NCBI GenBank assembly: GCA_002753095.1
Contig: PDZU01000005.1
Span: 38,934 to 102,933, forward strand
From: Magnetococcales bacterium
GTDB lineage: Bacteria > Pseudomonadota > Magnetococcia > Magnetococcales > Magnetaquicoccaceae
Direction of reading: 5' to 3'
Length of the DNA stretch: 64,000 bases
This document shows, in pieces, positions 9,004 through 18,250 of this stretch (the first letter of the stretch is position 1; each line of letters starts with the position of its first letter). The notes under the pieces were generated by a model that saw only the letters and a list, made by a program, of their open reading frames with translations, was not told where the DNA came from and did no database searches. The position numbers and the translations under genes are program-made.

Positions 9004-9954
9004 ATGGAACTGATGCATACCAAACCCCGCTTTGACTTTGTCAGCCTGAGAACGCAAATTTTGGCGTTCACCTTCTCCGGCCTGCTCACCCTGTTGAGCA
9101 TTGGCTCCCTTTTGGTGCAGGGGCTCAACCTGGGCATCGACTTTTCAGGGGGGATCCTGGTACAGGTACGCTTTGAAAAACCGCCCCATGTGGATCAAGT
9201 GCGCGCAGCCTTGAGCCATCTGCATCTGGGGGATGTTTCCATCCAGCAGTTTGGCTCTGCCGAAGAGATTTTGATCCGCATCGGCCAACAGTCCGGCAAT
9301 GCCGAAGCGCAAGGTGCTCTGGCCAACAAGGTGGTGGAGGCCATCAAGCCGACTGCCGATGGCGGTAAAGTGGAGCTGAGACGGGTAGAATTTGTTGGCC
9401 CTCAGGTCGGATCGGAGTTGGTGCAGAGCGGGTTATGGGCGGTTTTTTACTCTTTTCTGGCCATTCTGCTCTATATCGCCTGGCGTTTTGAGTGGCGTTT
9501 TGCGGTTGGCGCCATTCTCTCTCTGCTCCATGATGTGGTCATCACCATGGGACTTTTTTCGGTGACCCAAAAGGAGTTTACGCTGGTGGTGTTGGCGGCT
9601 GTCTTGACCATCATCGGCTATTCGATCAACGATACCATCGTTGTCTTTGACCGGGTGCGGGAAGAGCGGATCCGCTCCAAAAAACTCTCCATCGGCATGG
9701 TGATCAACCGCGCCATCAATGACACACTGTCGCGGACCATCATCGTCTCCCTGACCGTTATTCTGGTCCTGGTGGCTCTGTTGATTTTTGGCGGTCTGGT
9801 GATCCACGATTTTGCCCTGGCCTTGTTTGTTGGCGTCTTGCTGGGAACTTTCTCCTCCATCTTTGTGGCCTGCCAAACGGTTCTTCTGTTGGATAAAAAG
9901 GGACCAGTCACCCATGAGCAACCTGCACCGCCCCCCGTAACGGAGACACCATGA
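9004..9954 (+). CDS. secF: Protein translocase subunit SecF
   Basis: Partner of SecD in the proton-driven export motor. About 316 residues from ATG 9004, which follows a GAGGA ribosome site; an earlier GTG at 8974 is in frame but has no homologous sequence. It shows the GLNLGIDFSGGILVQV motif after the first membrane segment, then VGPQVGSELVQSGL and the membrane block with SINDTIVVFDRVREE, which carries the conserved Asp and Arg of the proton path. The stop overlaps the next gene's ATG. Confidence 0.95.
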   Translation: MELMHTKPRFDFVSLRTQILAFTFSGLLTLLSIGSLLVQGLNLGIDFSGGILVQVRFEKPPHVDQVRAALSHLHLGDVSIQQFGSAEEILIRIGQQSGNAEAQGALANKVVEAIKPTADGGKVELRRVEFVGPQVGSELVQSGLWAVFYSFLAILLYIAWRFEWRFAVGAILSLLHDVVITMGLFSVTQKEFTLVVLAAVLTIIGYSINDTIVVFDRVREERIRSKKLSIGMVINRAINDTLSRTIIVSLTVILVLVALLIFGGLVIHDFALALFVGVLLGTFSSIFVACQTVLLLDKKGPVTHEQPAPPPVTETP

Positions 9955-10367
9955 GCAAGAAGCAACCAACCACCGCGCACAAAGAAGAGTTCCTGCGTCC
10001 GGAAAAAGAGGATTATGATGCCCGTTTTGAGATTGTCCAGCCCGGTTTCAGCGAAGATCAGGATCTGCTGCATGCCAGAGCCATGGACTTTCTGAAGAAA
10101 AAAATCAAGAAGGGCGAATCCTGGAAAACAGCGACCGCCGAGTTGACCATCGCGGATGAAACTTTCAAGGCGGTCATTCTGGACGATTTCCTGAAGATTA
10201 CCCTGGCCGAACGCCATTTTCAGGGCAAGGAGGAGATAAAAAGCATTGCCCGTCTTTTGCAAGTACCAGTAGAATTGTTGGAGGCAGTCAAGGGTGCGAT
10301 GATTCGCGAAGTGCGTGATGCTTCCATCGAGGCCTATCACCGCTCCCGCCCGGAACAAACGTCCTGA
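9951..10367 (+). CDS. Uncharacterised 138-residue cytoplasmic protein
   Basis: I do not recognise this protein. It is 138 residues, charged and soluble-looking, with no signal peptide or membrane segment. The C-terminal half (about 60-130) is predicted helical: KTATAELTIADETFKAV, IKSIARLLQVPVELLEAVK, EVRDASIEAYHRSR. The segment from about 90 to 110 has a shape reminiscent of a helix-turn-helix, but without a clear family match. Its start overlaps the secF stop (ATGA), so it is co-translated with secF, and the next gene is a stand-alone response regulator. Confidence 0.75.
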   Translation: MSKKQPTTAHKEEFLRPEKEDYDARFEIVQPGFSEDQDLLHARAMDFLKKKIKKGESWKTATAELTIADETFKAVILDDFLKITLAERHFQGKEEIKSIARLLQVPVELLEAVKGAMIREVRDASIEAYHRSRPEQTS

Positions 10368-10425
10368 TTTGTGGTCTTAACCATTATCTGGGCAGAAATC
10401 GCGATTGAGAGGGTGTAGAATAGAC

Positions 10426-10791
10426 ATGGCAAACATTCTGGTCGTGGATGACGACTCTTCCATCCGCGCTTTGCTGCGGGAAATTCTGGAAGATGAGGGG
10501 CACCGCATTGAAGAGGCTGCCGATGGCAAGCAAGGGGTGCAAAGTTTCCGCTCCGCCACCTTCGATTTGGTCATCACCGATGTACTGATGCCGGAAAAGG
10601 ATGGGGTGGAGTTGATCATGGAGTTGCAGGAAGCCTTTCCAGACATCAAGATTATTGCCATGTCCGGTGGTGGGCGGGGGCTGGATGCCCAATTCAGCCT
10701 GCGCATCGCCCGTGATTTCGGTGCCGTCCAGCAAATGGAAAAACCCTTTACCCGCAAACGGGTTTTGGAAACCGTGCGCCGGGTGTTGTAA
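10426..10791 (+). CDS. Single-domain response regulator (CheY-like receiver)
   Basis: A stand-alone receiver domain of 121 residues. The acidic pocket is in ILVVDDDSS (about residues 4-12), the phospho-acceptor is Asp52 in LVITDVLMPEKDG, and the conserved lysine is Lys106 in QMEKPFTRK. There is no output domain. The start ATG 10426 matches the family; the frame is open seven codons further. No kinase is adjacent, so its partner and role cannot be read from context. The ilvB start follows four bases after its stop. Confidence 0.9.
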   Translation: MANILVVDDDSSIRALLREILEDEGHRIEEAADGKQGVQSFRSATFDLVITDVLMPEKDGVELIMELQEAFPDIKIIAMSGGGRGLDAQFSLRIARDFGAVQQMEKPFTRKRVLETVRRVL

Positions 10792-10794
10792 TCA

Positions 10795-12534
10795 ATGGAT
10801 CAACTCAGCCATGTTGGGAGTTGCAAGGTGCAATTGACAGGTGCAGAAATTGTCGTAAAGTGCCTGCTGGAACAGGGAGTTCAGACCGTTTTCGGCTATC
10901 CGGGCGGTGCGGCGCTTTACATCTATGATGAAATTTACAAGGCGGGGGACAAGATAACCCATATCCTCTCCCGCCATGAACAGGGCGCGCTGCATGCGGC
11001 GGATGGTTATGCGCGCGCTACTGGCCGACCGGGTGTGGCCATCGTCACCTCTGGTCCTGGGGCCACCAATGCGGTTACCGGTTTGGCCACCGCCTACATG
11101 GACTCGATTCCCATGGTCTGCATCTCCGCCCAGGTGTCGGTGCCGTTGATCGGCAATGATGCCTTTCAGGAGGTGGATACCGTTGGCATCACCCGTTCCT
11201 GCACCAAGCACAACTATCTGGTGCGGGATGTCCGTGATTTGGCCCGTGTGCTGCGCGAGGCGTTCTTTATTGCCAACAGTGGGCGACCTGGGCCGGTGTT
11301 GGTGGACATTCCCAAGGATGTTTCCAACACCAAGACCGACTATGCCCCGCCCAGCGGGGAGGTAACCATTCGCTCTTACCGGCCCACGACCAAGGGGCAT
11401 CAACGGCAGGTACGGCGGGCGGTGGAGATGTTGCAGGTAGCCGAGCGGCCTTTGCTTTACACGGGTGGTGGTGTGATTCTGGCCAACGCATGGGAGGAGT
11501 TGCGCTGGCTGACCAACGCGCTCAATCTGCCCATTACCCACACCTTGATGGGGTTGGGCTCTTTTCCGGCCAGTGATGTACGCTTTTTGGGCATGTTGGG
11601 CATGCATGGCACCTATGAGGCCAACATGGCGGTGTCGAACTGCGACCTGTTGGTGGCCATTGGTGCCCGTTTTGATGATCGGGTGACCGGGAAAATTTCC
11701 TCTTTTGCCCCGCACGCCAAGATTATCCACATTGATGTGGATCCCACCTCCATTTCCAAGAATGTGCGCGTGGATCTGCCCATTGTGGGGGATGTGCGTT
11801 TGGTGCTCAACCAGATCAACGCGCTGGTACGGGAAGAGAAGGCGGAGCAAAAGCAGCCTGACCGGCAGGCGTGGTGGCAGGAGATTGCCGAGTGGCGCAA
11901 GAAGGATTGTCTGCGTTTTACCCAGGGGCCGGAGGTGATTGAGGCGCAGTATGTGATTCAGTCGCTCTGCACCTTGACCGAGGGGCAGGCCATCATCGCG
12001 ACCGATGTGGGTCAGCATCAGATGTGGGCGGCGCAATTTTACGGCTTCCAGGAGGCGCGGCACTGGTTGACTTCTGGCGGATTGGGCACCATGGGGTATG
12101 GTCTGCCTGCCGCCATGGGGGCACAGGTGGCCTTTCCCAAGCGTCAGGTGGTGGTGATCAGTGGGGATGGCTCCATCCAGATGAACATCCAGGAGTTGGG
12201 CACCTGTCTGCAGTACAATCTGCCCATCAAGATCATTATTCTCAACAATGGTTATCTGGGCATGGTGCGGCAGTGGCAGGAGCTTTTCTATGAGCGGCGT
12301 TACGCCGAGACGGATATTGCCAACGCGCCCGACTTTGTCAAGGTGGCCGAAGCCTATGGGGCCTTGGGATTGCGGACGGATCGACCTGAGGAGGTGATGC
12401 CGCTGCTGCGGCAGGGGTTGGCCCATCCTGGTACGGTGGTGATGGATTTTCGGGTCCGCCGCGAGTCCAACGTTTATCCCATGGTCCCTGCTGGTGGTGC
12501 CCTGCAAGATATGATCCTGGGCGAGCTTCTATAG
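10795..12534 (+). CDS. ilvB: Acetolactate synthase, large catalytic subunit
   Basis: The ThDP- and FAD-dependent enzyme that condenses pyruvate with pyruvate or 2-ketobutyrate, the first common step to valine, leucine and isoleucine. Around 570-579 residues. The activating glutamate lies in HEQGALHAADGYAR, and the ThDP motif runs from GDGSIQMNIQELGT to LNNGYLGMVRQW. It is followed directly by its regulatory subunit. Two starts are possible: ATG 10795, used here, or GTG 10828, which follows GGGAG at a normal distance and matches homologues beginning near LTGAEIVV. Confidence 0.95.
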   Translation: MDQLSHVGSCKVQLTGAEIVVKCLLEQGVQTVFGYPGGAALYIYDEIYKAGDKITHILSRHEQGALHAADGYARATGRPGVAIVTSGPGATNAVTGLATAYMDSIPMVCISAQVSVPLIGNDAFQEVDTVGITRSCTKHNYLVRDVRDLARVLREAFFIANSGRPGPVLVDIPKDVSNTKTDYAPPSGEVTIRSYRPTTKGHQRQVRRAVEMLQVAERPLLYTGGGVILANAWEELRWLTNALNLPITHTLMGLGSFPASDVRFLGMLGMHGTYEANMAVSNCDLLVAIGARFDDRVTGKISSFAPHAKIIHIDVDPTSISKNVRVDLPIVGDVRLVLNQINALVREEKAEQKQPDRQAWWQEIAEWRKKDCLRFTQGPEVIEAQYVIQSLCTLTEGQAIIATDVGQHQMWAAQFYGFQEARHWLTSGGLGTMGYGLPAAMGAQVAFPKRQVVVISGDGSIQMNIQELGTCLQYNLPIKIIILNNGYLGMVRQWQELFYERRYAETDIANAPDFVKVAEAYGALGLRTDRPEEVMPLLRQGLAHPGTVVMDFRVRRESNVYPMVPAGGALQDMILGELL

Positions 12535-12543
12535 GAAACAGCC

Positions 12544-14102
<1,559 letters not shown>

Positions 14103-14182
14103 TTCTGCTGTGTGGGCGGCGGGGGGTATTTTTGCTCTCTGCCGCTGTACTTGCTTCTCTTGCTTCAGGAGTGAATCATTCC

Positions 14183-14842
14183 GTGCGTAGCCCCGTTGCT
14201 GTGGAAGGGTTGCCGTTCATTGCGGCCTTTGCGGCTGTTGCCATTGCTGGGGAGGTTGTGTGTCCTTCTCTGCTGGGTTCGCTGTTGCTTTGGCTTTTGA
14301 CCGGTTGGTGCATCTGGTTTTTTCGTGATCCTGAGCGTCATCCTCCTGTGGGTGAGGGGTTGGGTGGGGGTTTGGTCATTGCGCCTGCTGATGGTCGGAT
14401 TATTGCTATCGAGGAGGTAGCTGCCGCACCGCTTTCTGGTTTGCCGGCACGGAAATGTTCCATTTTTATGAATGTTTTTAACGTACACGTCAATCGTTGC
14501 CCCATGGATGGCACGGTCAGCAAGTTGGCTTATCATCCTGGTCGATTTGTCAACGCGGCTTTGGACAAGGCTTCGCTGGAGAACGAGCGGATGGAGATTC
14601 TTTTGACCTCTCCTTCCGGGGTAGTTTTGCCTTTTGTGCAGGTAGCTGGTTTGATTGCCCGCCGTATTGTGTGTCGGTTGCAGCCGGGGCAGGAGGTGGT
14701 ACAGGGGGGGCGTTTTGGTTTGATTCGTTTTGGGTCTCGTGTTGACCTTTATTTACCTCTTTCTGCGCGTTTGGTAGTTTCCTTGAACGATCACACCCGC
14801 GCTGGGGAGAGTATCATCGCTCATCTGGAGAAGAATGTATGA
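14183..14842 (+). CDS. psd: Phosphatidylserine decarboxylase proenzyme, short type
   Basis: Converts phosphatidylserine to phosphatidylethanolamine at the membrane. The short family form of about 219 residues, with hydrophobic segments near the N-terminus, WFFRDPERHPP, NVFNVHVNRCPMDG and the self-cleavage site Gly-Ser185 in RFGSRVDLYLP, where the serine becomes the pyruvoyl cofactor. I choose GTG 14183 because the protein then begins RSPVAVEGLPFI like its homologues and AGGAG lies about 11 bases upstream; in-frame TTG 14132 and GTG 14171 are alternatives. The stop overlaps pssA. Codon use is richer in TTG and T-ending codons than in the his genes. Confidence 0.92.
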   Translation: MRSPVAVEGLPFIAAFAAVAIAGEVVCPSLLGSLLLWLLTGWCIWFFRDPERHPPVGEGLGGGLVIAPADGRIIAIEEVAAAPLSGLPARKCSIFMNVFNVHVNRCPMDGTVSKLAYHPGRFVNAALDKASLENERMEILLTSPSGVVLPFVQVAGLIARRIVCRLQPGQEVVQGGRFGLIRFGSRVDLYLPLSARLVVSLNDHTRAGESIIAHLEKNV

Positions 14843-15636
14843 GCGAATTGATTAACAAGCACAAAAGCGTCTATATTTTCCCCAGTCTTTTGACCACCGG
14901 GGGCATGTTCTTTGGGTTTTATGCCATTATGGCTGCTTTGGGTGGCAACTACGAGCATAGCGCCCAGGCCATTTTGGCGGCTGGTGTTTTTGATGGTTTG
15001 GATGGTCGGGTAGCACGGGCCATGAATGCCACTTCTGCTTTTGGCAAAGAGTATGACAGTTTGGCGGACTTCCTTTCCTTTGGCATTGCGCCGGCTGTTT
15101 TGGTTTATTTGTGGGCGTTGGAGCCTTTTCATCGTCTTGGTTGGGCGGCGGCCTTCCTGTATGCCGTTTGTGGTGCGTTGCGTTTGGCTCGTTTTAATGT
15201 GCAGCAGCATGTCATTCAGGATGAGCGGGTTTCCAAGCGTTATTTTCAGGGCTTGCCCATTCCGGCGGCGGCGGGGGTAGTTTCTGCCTTGGTTCTTTTT
15301 TATCAAGAGTTGGGGATTGGTTCCACGTCTGGGGAGGTCGTTGGTTTGTGGCGTTGGCTACCGCTTTTTCTGACCTTTACGTTGGGCATTTTGATGGTGA
15401 GTACCATTCGTTTTCGCAGTATGAAGGACTTTTACTACCATCGTAAGCGTCCTTTCCTTACCCTGGTGGGGGTGGTTATTTTTATTGCGGTGTTGACCAT
15501 TCACATGGCCTCTACTCTTTTTGTCATGAGTGGCGCCTATTTGCTTTCGGCGTTGCATAGCCATCGGGAGTATTTGCAGTTGTTGGCGGAGGGGAAAGAG
15601 GTGGAGGAGGATGAGGTGGAGGATTTGAGTGTTTAG
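14839..15636 (+). CDS. pssA: CDP-diacylglycerol-serine O-phosphatidyltransferase
   Basis: Integral membrane enzyme making phosphatidylserine from CDP-diacylglycerol and serine, the substrate of Psd. 265 residues with about six to eight membrane segments. The CDP-alcohol phosphotransferase signature is complete (DGLDGRVAR, then G, D and D at the right spacing in GKEYDSLADFL, residues about 53-80). Its ATG overlaps the psd stop. The C-terminus is acidic (E/V/D rich). The first large repeat element begins ten bases downstream. Confidence 0.94.
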   Translation: MSELINKHKSVYIFPSLLTTGGMFFGFYAIMAALGGNYEHSAQAILAAGVFDGLDGRVARAMNATSAFGKEYDSLADFLSFGIAPAVLVYLWALEPFHRLGWAAAFLYAVCGALRLARFNVQQHVIQDERVSKRYFQGLPIPAAAGVVSALVLFYQELGIGSTSGEVVGLWRWLPLFLTFTLGILMVSTIRFRSMKDFYYHRKRPFLTLVGVVIFIAVLTIHMASTLFVMSGAYLLSALHSHREYLQLLAEGKEVEEDEVEDLSV

Positions 15637-15701
15637 AAATTAATCCGGGTCCAGGGAGCTGGCTCCCTGGCGGGTCCAGGGCGGAGCCTTGGGAATTTGG
15701 C

Positions 15702-15779
15702 TTTTATCTGTTGCTTTTATCTGTTGCTTTTATCTGTTGCTTTTATCTGTTGCTTTTATCTGTTGCTTTTATCTGTTGC
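15702..15779 (+). repeat. Six perfect tandem copies of a 13-base unit
   Basis: The unit TTTTATCTGTTGC is repeated six times without a mismatch, each copy touching the next. The equivalent place in the 24836-25305 copy holds only an irregular T-rich stretch, so this tract has expanded recently and is likely to vary in copy number between strains (inference). Confidence 0.95.
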
Positions 15780-15854
15780 CTTTGCCTTTCTGGCGCGCTT
15801 TTCACGATAAGCCGATGCGCTTTTTGCATCGGCTTAAGCGCCTAATTGACGCAA

Positions 15855-15896
15855 GGTGTGCGTATTGGCGCGTTTTTATGCGCCAATACGCACACC
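15855..15896. repeat. Perfect 17-bp palindrome of repeat copy 1
   Basis: GGTGTGCGTATTGGCGC (15855-15871) pairs exactly with 15880-15896 across an 8-base loop. The matching element at 24997-25038 has a different arm sequence in four positions but is also perfectly paired. Confidence 0.92.
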
Positions 15897-16122
15897 CTCC
15901 CAATGGGTTTTCCCCGTAGGTAACTGCGTACCTCGCCGTTAAAAGTCGGGCTCCGCCCTCCCAAGGAGTGCCCCTGCGGGGCACAAATTTGGGCGCGCTG
16001 CGCAGATTTGCTGCGCAAATCTGCTTCGATAAAAGCGCGCCATTACAAGCAGGGCTTCGCCCTGCACCCAGCAGGGGCGGTGACCGCCCCTGCACCCCGC
16101 AGTAATTTAACAGATTAACAGC

Positions 16123-16899
16123 TCAACGATAAATCGTAACCTGCTCCTGCTCCGCCGGCATCCCGACATCAGGAGCCCAACCACCTTGCTGCACCATGTT
16201 ACCACTCAACTGACCTTGCAACTGCCGAATGGCATCCTGCGCCAAACCCTTGGAAACCTCAGCAATCATCCGACCCCGACTGGGCACCACCCGCGCCGCC
16301 GCCGACTCCCGCAACCGCACATCCGACCCCTCACCCATGGCACTAAAAGCCGCCTTCACCTCGCCACTCTTGGCATGGATCAAACTGAACTCCACCACCA
16401 ACTCCAAACCAACCGTCTGCGCATAAGTCGATACAGTCCCAGCAACAGGCGTGGACTCATCCCGCACATCAATACTGCTGACCGTACCAAAAAGAACGTA
16501 ATCCGCCCCCTTGTAATAGCCCCGCTTGATGCGATCCAATACGTCAAACAACCGCTCCTGATCCTTGCCACCAATCGGCTTGCCCTGCACCACCCGATAG
16601 CCGGATTGAATCAACTCCCCCCTCAAATCAGCGGTAAACTTGTGCAACTCCCCACGGTCAATGTATACATTGACCCCCTCCCGCTCATCATAAAGGAAAT
16701 CAGTCTGCTCCCGACCACTGCGCACACTCTCCTGACGCGTCTGCCGAAAATCAGCAGACACAGAACGAAAATATTGCTGCACCTTCTCCTCATAGGTCAG
16801 ATCCGTCACAGCAATCTTGGGCGGTCCCTTGTCCGCCGCATGCCCCACCACACTCAAACACATCCAAACCAACACCATCCAGCCACGGAGCACTCTCAT
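16123..16899 (-). CDS. Exported LpoB/CsgG-like protein, last gene of the lipoprotein cluster
   Basis: About 258 residues from ATG at 16899, preceded by AAGGAG. An N-terminal signal peptide (MRVLRGWMVLVWMCLSVVGHAA) has no lipobox Cys, so the mature protein is probably periplasmic. The mature part starts PKIAVTDLTYEE and contains KGADYVLFGTVSSIDV and LVVEFSLIHAKSGEV, the pattern of CsgG/LpoB-type domains: a short alpha/beta fold where LpoB has ADYRLVGSISSI. I infer a divergent second LpoB-like protein. The open frame runs on upstream to 17160, but only through the repeat at 16954-17108, so that extension is rejected. It is separated from lpoB by that repeat. Confidence 0.72.
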   Translation of the reverse strand: MRVLRGWMVLVWMCLSVVGHAADKGPPKIAVTDLTYEEKVQQYFRSVSADFRQTRQESVRSGREQTDFLYDEREGVNVYIDRGELHKFTADLRGELIQSGYRVVQGKPIGGKDQERLFDVLDRIKRGYYKGADYVLFGTVSSIDVRDESTPVAGTVSTYAQTVGLELVVEFSLIHAKSGEVKAAFSAMGEGSDVRLRESAAARVVPSRGRMIAEVSKGLAQDAIRQLQGQLSGNMVQQGGWAPDVGMPAEQEQVTIYR

Positions 16900-16953
16900 A
16901 AGCCCTCTCCTTTGAATTTTCCCATACCCACCAATCAAGCCAACAAGGTGCAT

Positions 16954-17108
16954 GTCGGGCGTCCGCCCTCCCAAAGAGTGCCCCTGCGGGGCACAGATTT
17001 GGCGCGCTGCGCAGATTTGCTGCGCAAATCTGCTCACGTAAAAGCGCGCCATTTCAGCAGGGCTCCGCCCTGCACCCGCAAGGGGAGATAATCTCCCCTT
17101 GACCCCAT
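16954..17108 (+). repeat. Compound palindromic repeat, copy 2 (core only)
   Basis: Only the core modules are present, from GTCGGGCGTCCGCC to the last hairpin. The final stem here reads AAGGGGAGAT (17080-17089) with ATCTCCCCTT (17091-17100); it differs in sequence from the other copies but remains perfectly paired. It lies inside the minus-strand lipoprotein operon, between lpoB and its downstream relative. Confidence 0.88.
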
Positions 17109-17125
17109 GCAACTTTTCAAGACCA

Positions 17126-17731
17126 CTAACGCGTCGTCGTCTTGCGAATCTCCTTCTCATCCGCCCACTCCACCACCCCGGACTCGATCTCAGTCAAACG
17201 CAGGCTGAATTTATAGTAAACGTCATGAATATCCTGCGTGCGCTTGGTGATGGAAGAGATACTACCCACCAAACGATAATCGGCGCCCTCCATCCTGCCC
17301 ATCTTCTTGCTGGTGCTTTTTTTGTATAGTCCACTCTGATTCTGACGCGCCAACTCCTCAGTCTGATCCTGCATGTCCGCCGTATCTACCACAAAACGAA
17401 CCACCCCACTCTTGGTCATCTGGGTCAAAATCGAATCCGTAATGGCACGGGTGTCAATATACTCGCTGGTCTTGTTCTTGACCTCGTTGACAGTCACCAA
17501 AGGTCGACGCTTGCCACCATGCAAAGCCGGAGATTGCAACATCGAACGGGTCATACTCTCCGCAATCATCTGCAAATCAGTCGAACCAAAGGTGTTGGTC
17601 ACCGTCTCCACCGCCTTGGCATCCCCATACTGCACATTGCCCCCAACCAAAGGCGGCGACGTAGGACCAGAACCAGTCGCACAACCCGCCAATAAAGAGG
17701 TCACTACCAACAGCTTTGCTACCCTTCTCAT
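17126..17731 (-). CDS. lpoB: Penicillin-binding protein activator LpoB-like lipoprotein
   Basis: An outer-membrane lipoprotein related to E. coli LpoB (YcfM), which reaches through the periplasm to stimulate the synthase PBP1B. 201 residues from ATG 17731. The lipobox LLAG-C is at about residues 14-18. The domain shows VNEVKNKTSEYIDTRAITDSILTQM, VRFVVD and ADYRLVGSISSI, ending with a sheet segment matching the family. GGGGAG lies at the right distance from 17731; the ATG two codons before is too close to it. It stands in a cluster with a ycfL-like gene, as in gammaproteobacteria. Confidence 0.85.
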   Translation of the reverse strand: MRRVAKLLVVTSLLAGCATGSGPTSPPLVGGNVQYGDAKAVETVTNTFGSTDLQMIAESMTRSMLQSPALHGGKRRPLVTVNEVKNKTSEYIDTRAITDSILTQMTKSGVVRFVVDTADMQDQTEELARQNQSGLYKKSTSKKMGRMEGADYRLVGSISSITKRTQDIHDVYYKFSLRLTEIESGVVEWADEKEIRKTTTR

Positions 17732-17759
17732 CGTCATCTCTCCCCAGTTATGAACAACC

Positions 17760-18215
17760 CTAACGCACCACCTCGTTCCATGGCTGACGCGGCTGATTGG
17801 CCGCAATGTCCACCGGAACAGAATTGTTGGGCGCATGCATCTCTAAACGAAAATCAACCGCCTGCGGAGCCGGCGCTACCGTGCGCAAAAATTGCCGCTG
17901 CTGCCCATGCAACAGCAACGGCTTCCACGCCTCCTCATCCAAAACAAAACCCGCCGCATCTACCCAACGGAAACGATACGATACACTCTGATCCTGCGTG
18001 GTGGGGTTGAACACCTCCGCCTGAACATGCAATAAATTGTTGCGCCGCACAACCCGCAACTCCACCGGCTGCACATCCAACATCACCCCCAACTCCTCCA
18101 CCTTGCTGGCAATGGCCGCCGAACGCTGCGGGGGGGGCTGACAGGCCGCCAACCCCACCATCACGACCACCATACCACTACCCAATACCCACTTGGACCA
18201 CAATCCATCACCCAT
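17760..18215 (-). CDS. YcfL-like (DUF1425) lipoprotein
   Basis: 151 residues. Signal peptide with lipobox VGLAAC at about residues 20-25. The rest is a small beta-rich domain with NLLHVQAEVFNPTTQDQSVSYRFRWVDAAGF, a DUF1425/YcfL pattern. The function is unknown in any organism I can name, but ycfL is a usual neighbour of lpoB. A GAGGAG ribosome site precedes ATG 18215. 28 bases separate it from the lpoB start, so they are likely co-transcribed. Confidence 0.82.
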   Translation of the reverse strand: MGDGLWSKWVLGSGMVVVMVGLAACQPPPQRSAAIASKVEELGVMLDVQPVELRVVRRNNLLHVQAEVFNPTTQDQSVSYRFRWVDAAGFVLDEEAWKPLLLHGQQRQFLRTVAPAPQAVDFRLEMHAPNNSVPVDIAANQPRQPWNEVVR

Positions 18216-18250
18216 GATACACTCCTCTCATCCGTTGACCTGCAACCACC

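Larger units (their letters stand above)
15646..16102 (+). repeat. Compound palindromic intergenic repeat, copy 1 (full)
   Basis: A 457-base non-coding mosaic made of several hairpin modules. In order: a 9-bp palindrome (15651-15670) and a related arm pair (15676-15690); six tandem 13-base units (15702-15779); a 10-bp hairpin (15809-15835); a perfect 17-bp hairpin (15855-15896); then the core common to all copies. The core has a GTGCCCC/GGGGCAC hairpin, a GCGCAGATTTGC/GCAAATCTGC hairpin enclosed by GGCGCGC arms, a GCAGGGC/GCCCTGC hairpin and a final 11-bp hairpin (16071-16093). Related copies lie at 16954-17108, 24836-25305, 38240-38525 (reverse) and 38628-38800. Confidence 0.9.

Noticed and set aside
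10416..10421. TAGAAT box directly before the receiver gene
   Set aside because: It lies only a few bases before the ATG, which would give a leaderless message, and no clear -35 element accompanies it.
15636..16122. Possible tRNA or structural RNA gene in the hairpin-rich intergenic regions
   Set aside because: No cloverleaf with a T-loop consensus was seen, and the hairpins belong to the repeat family.
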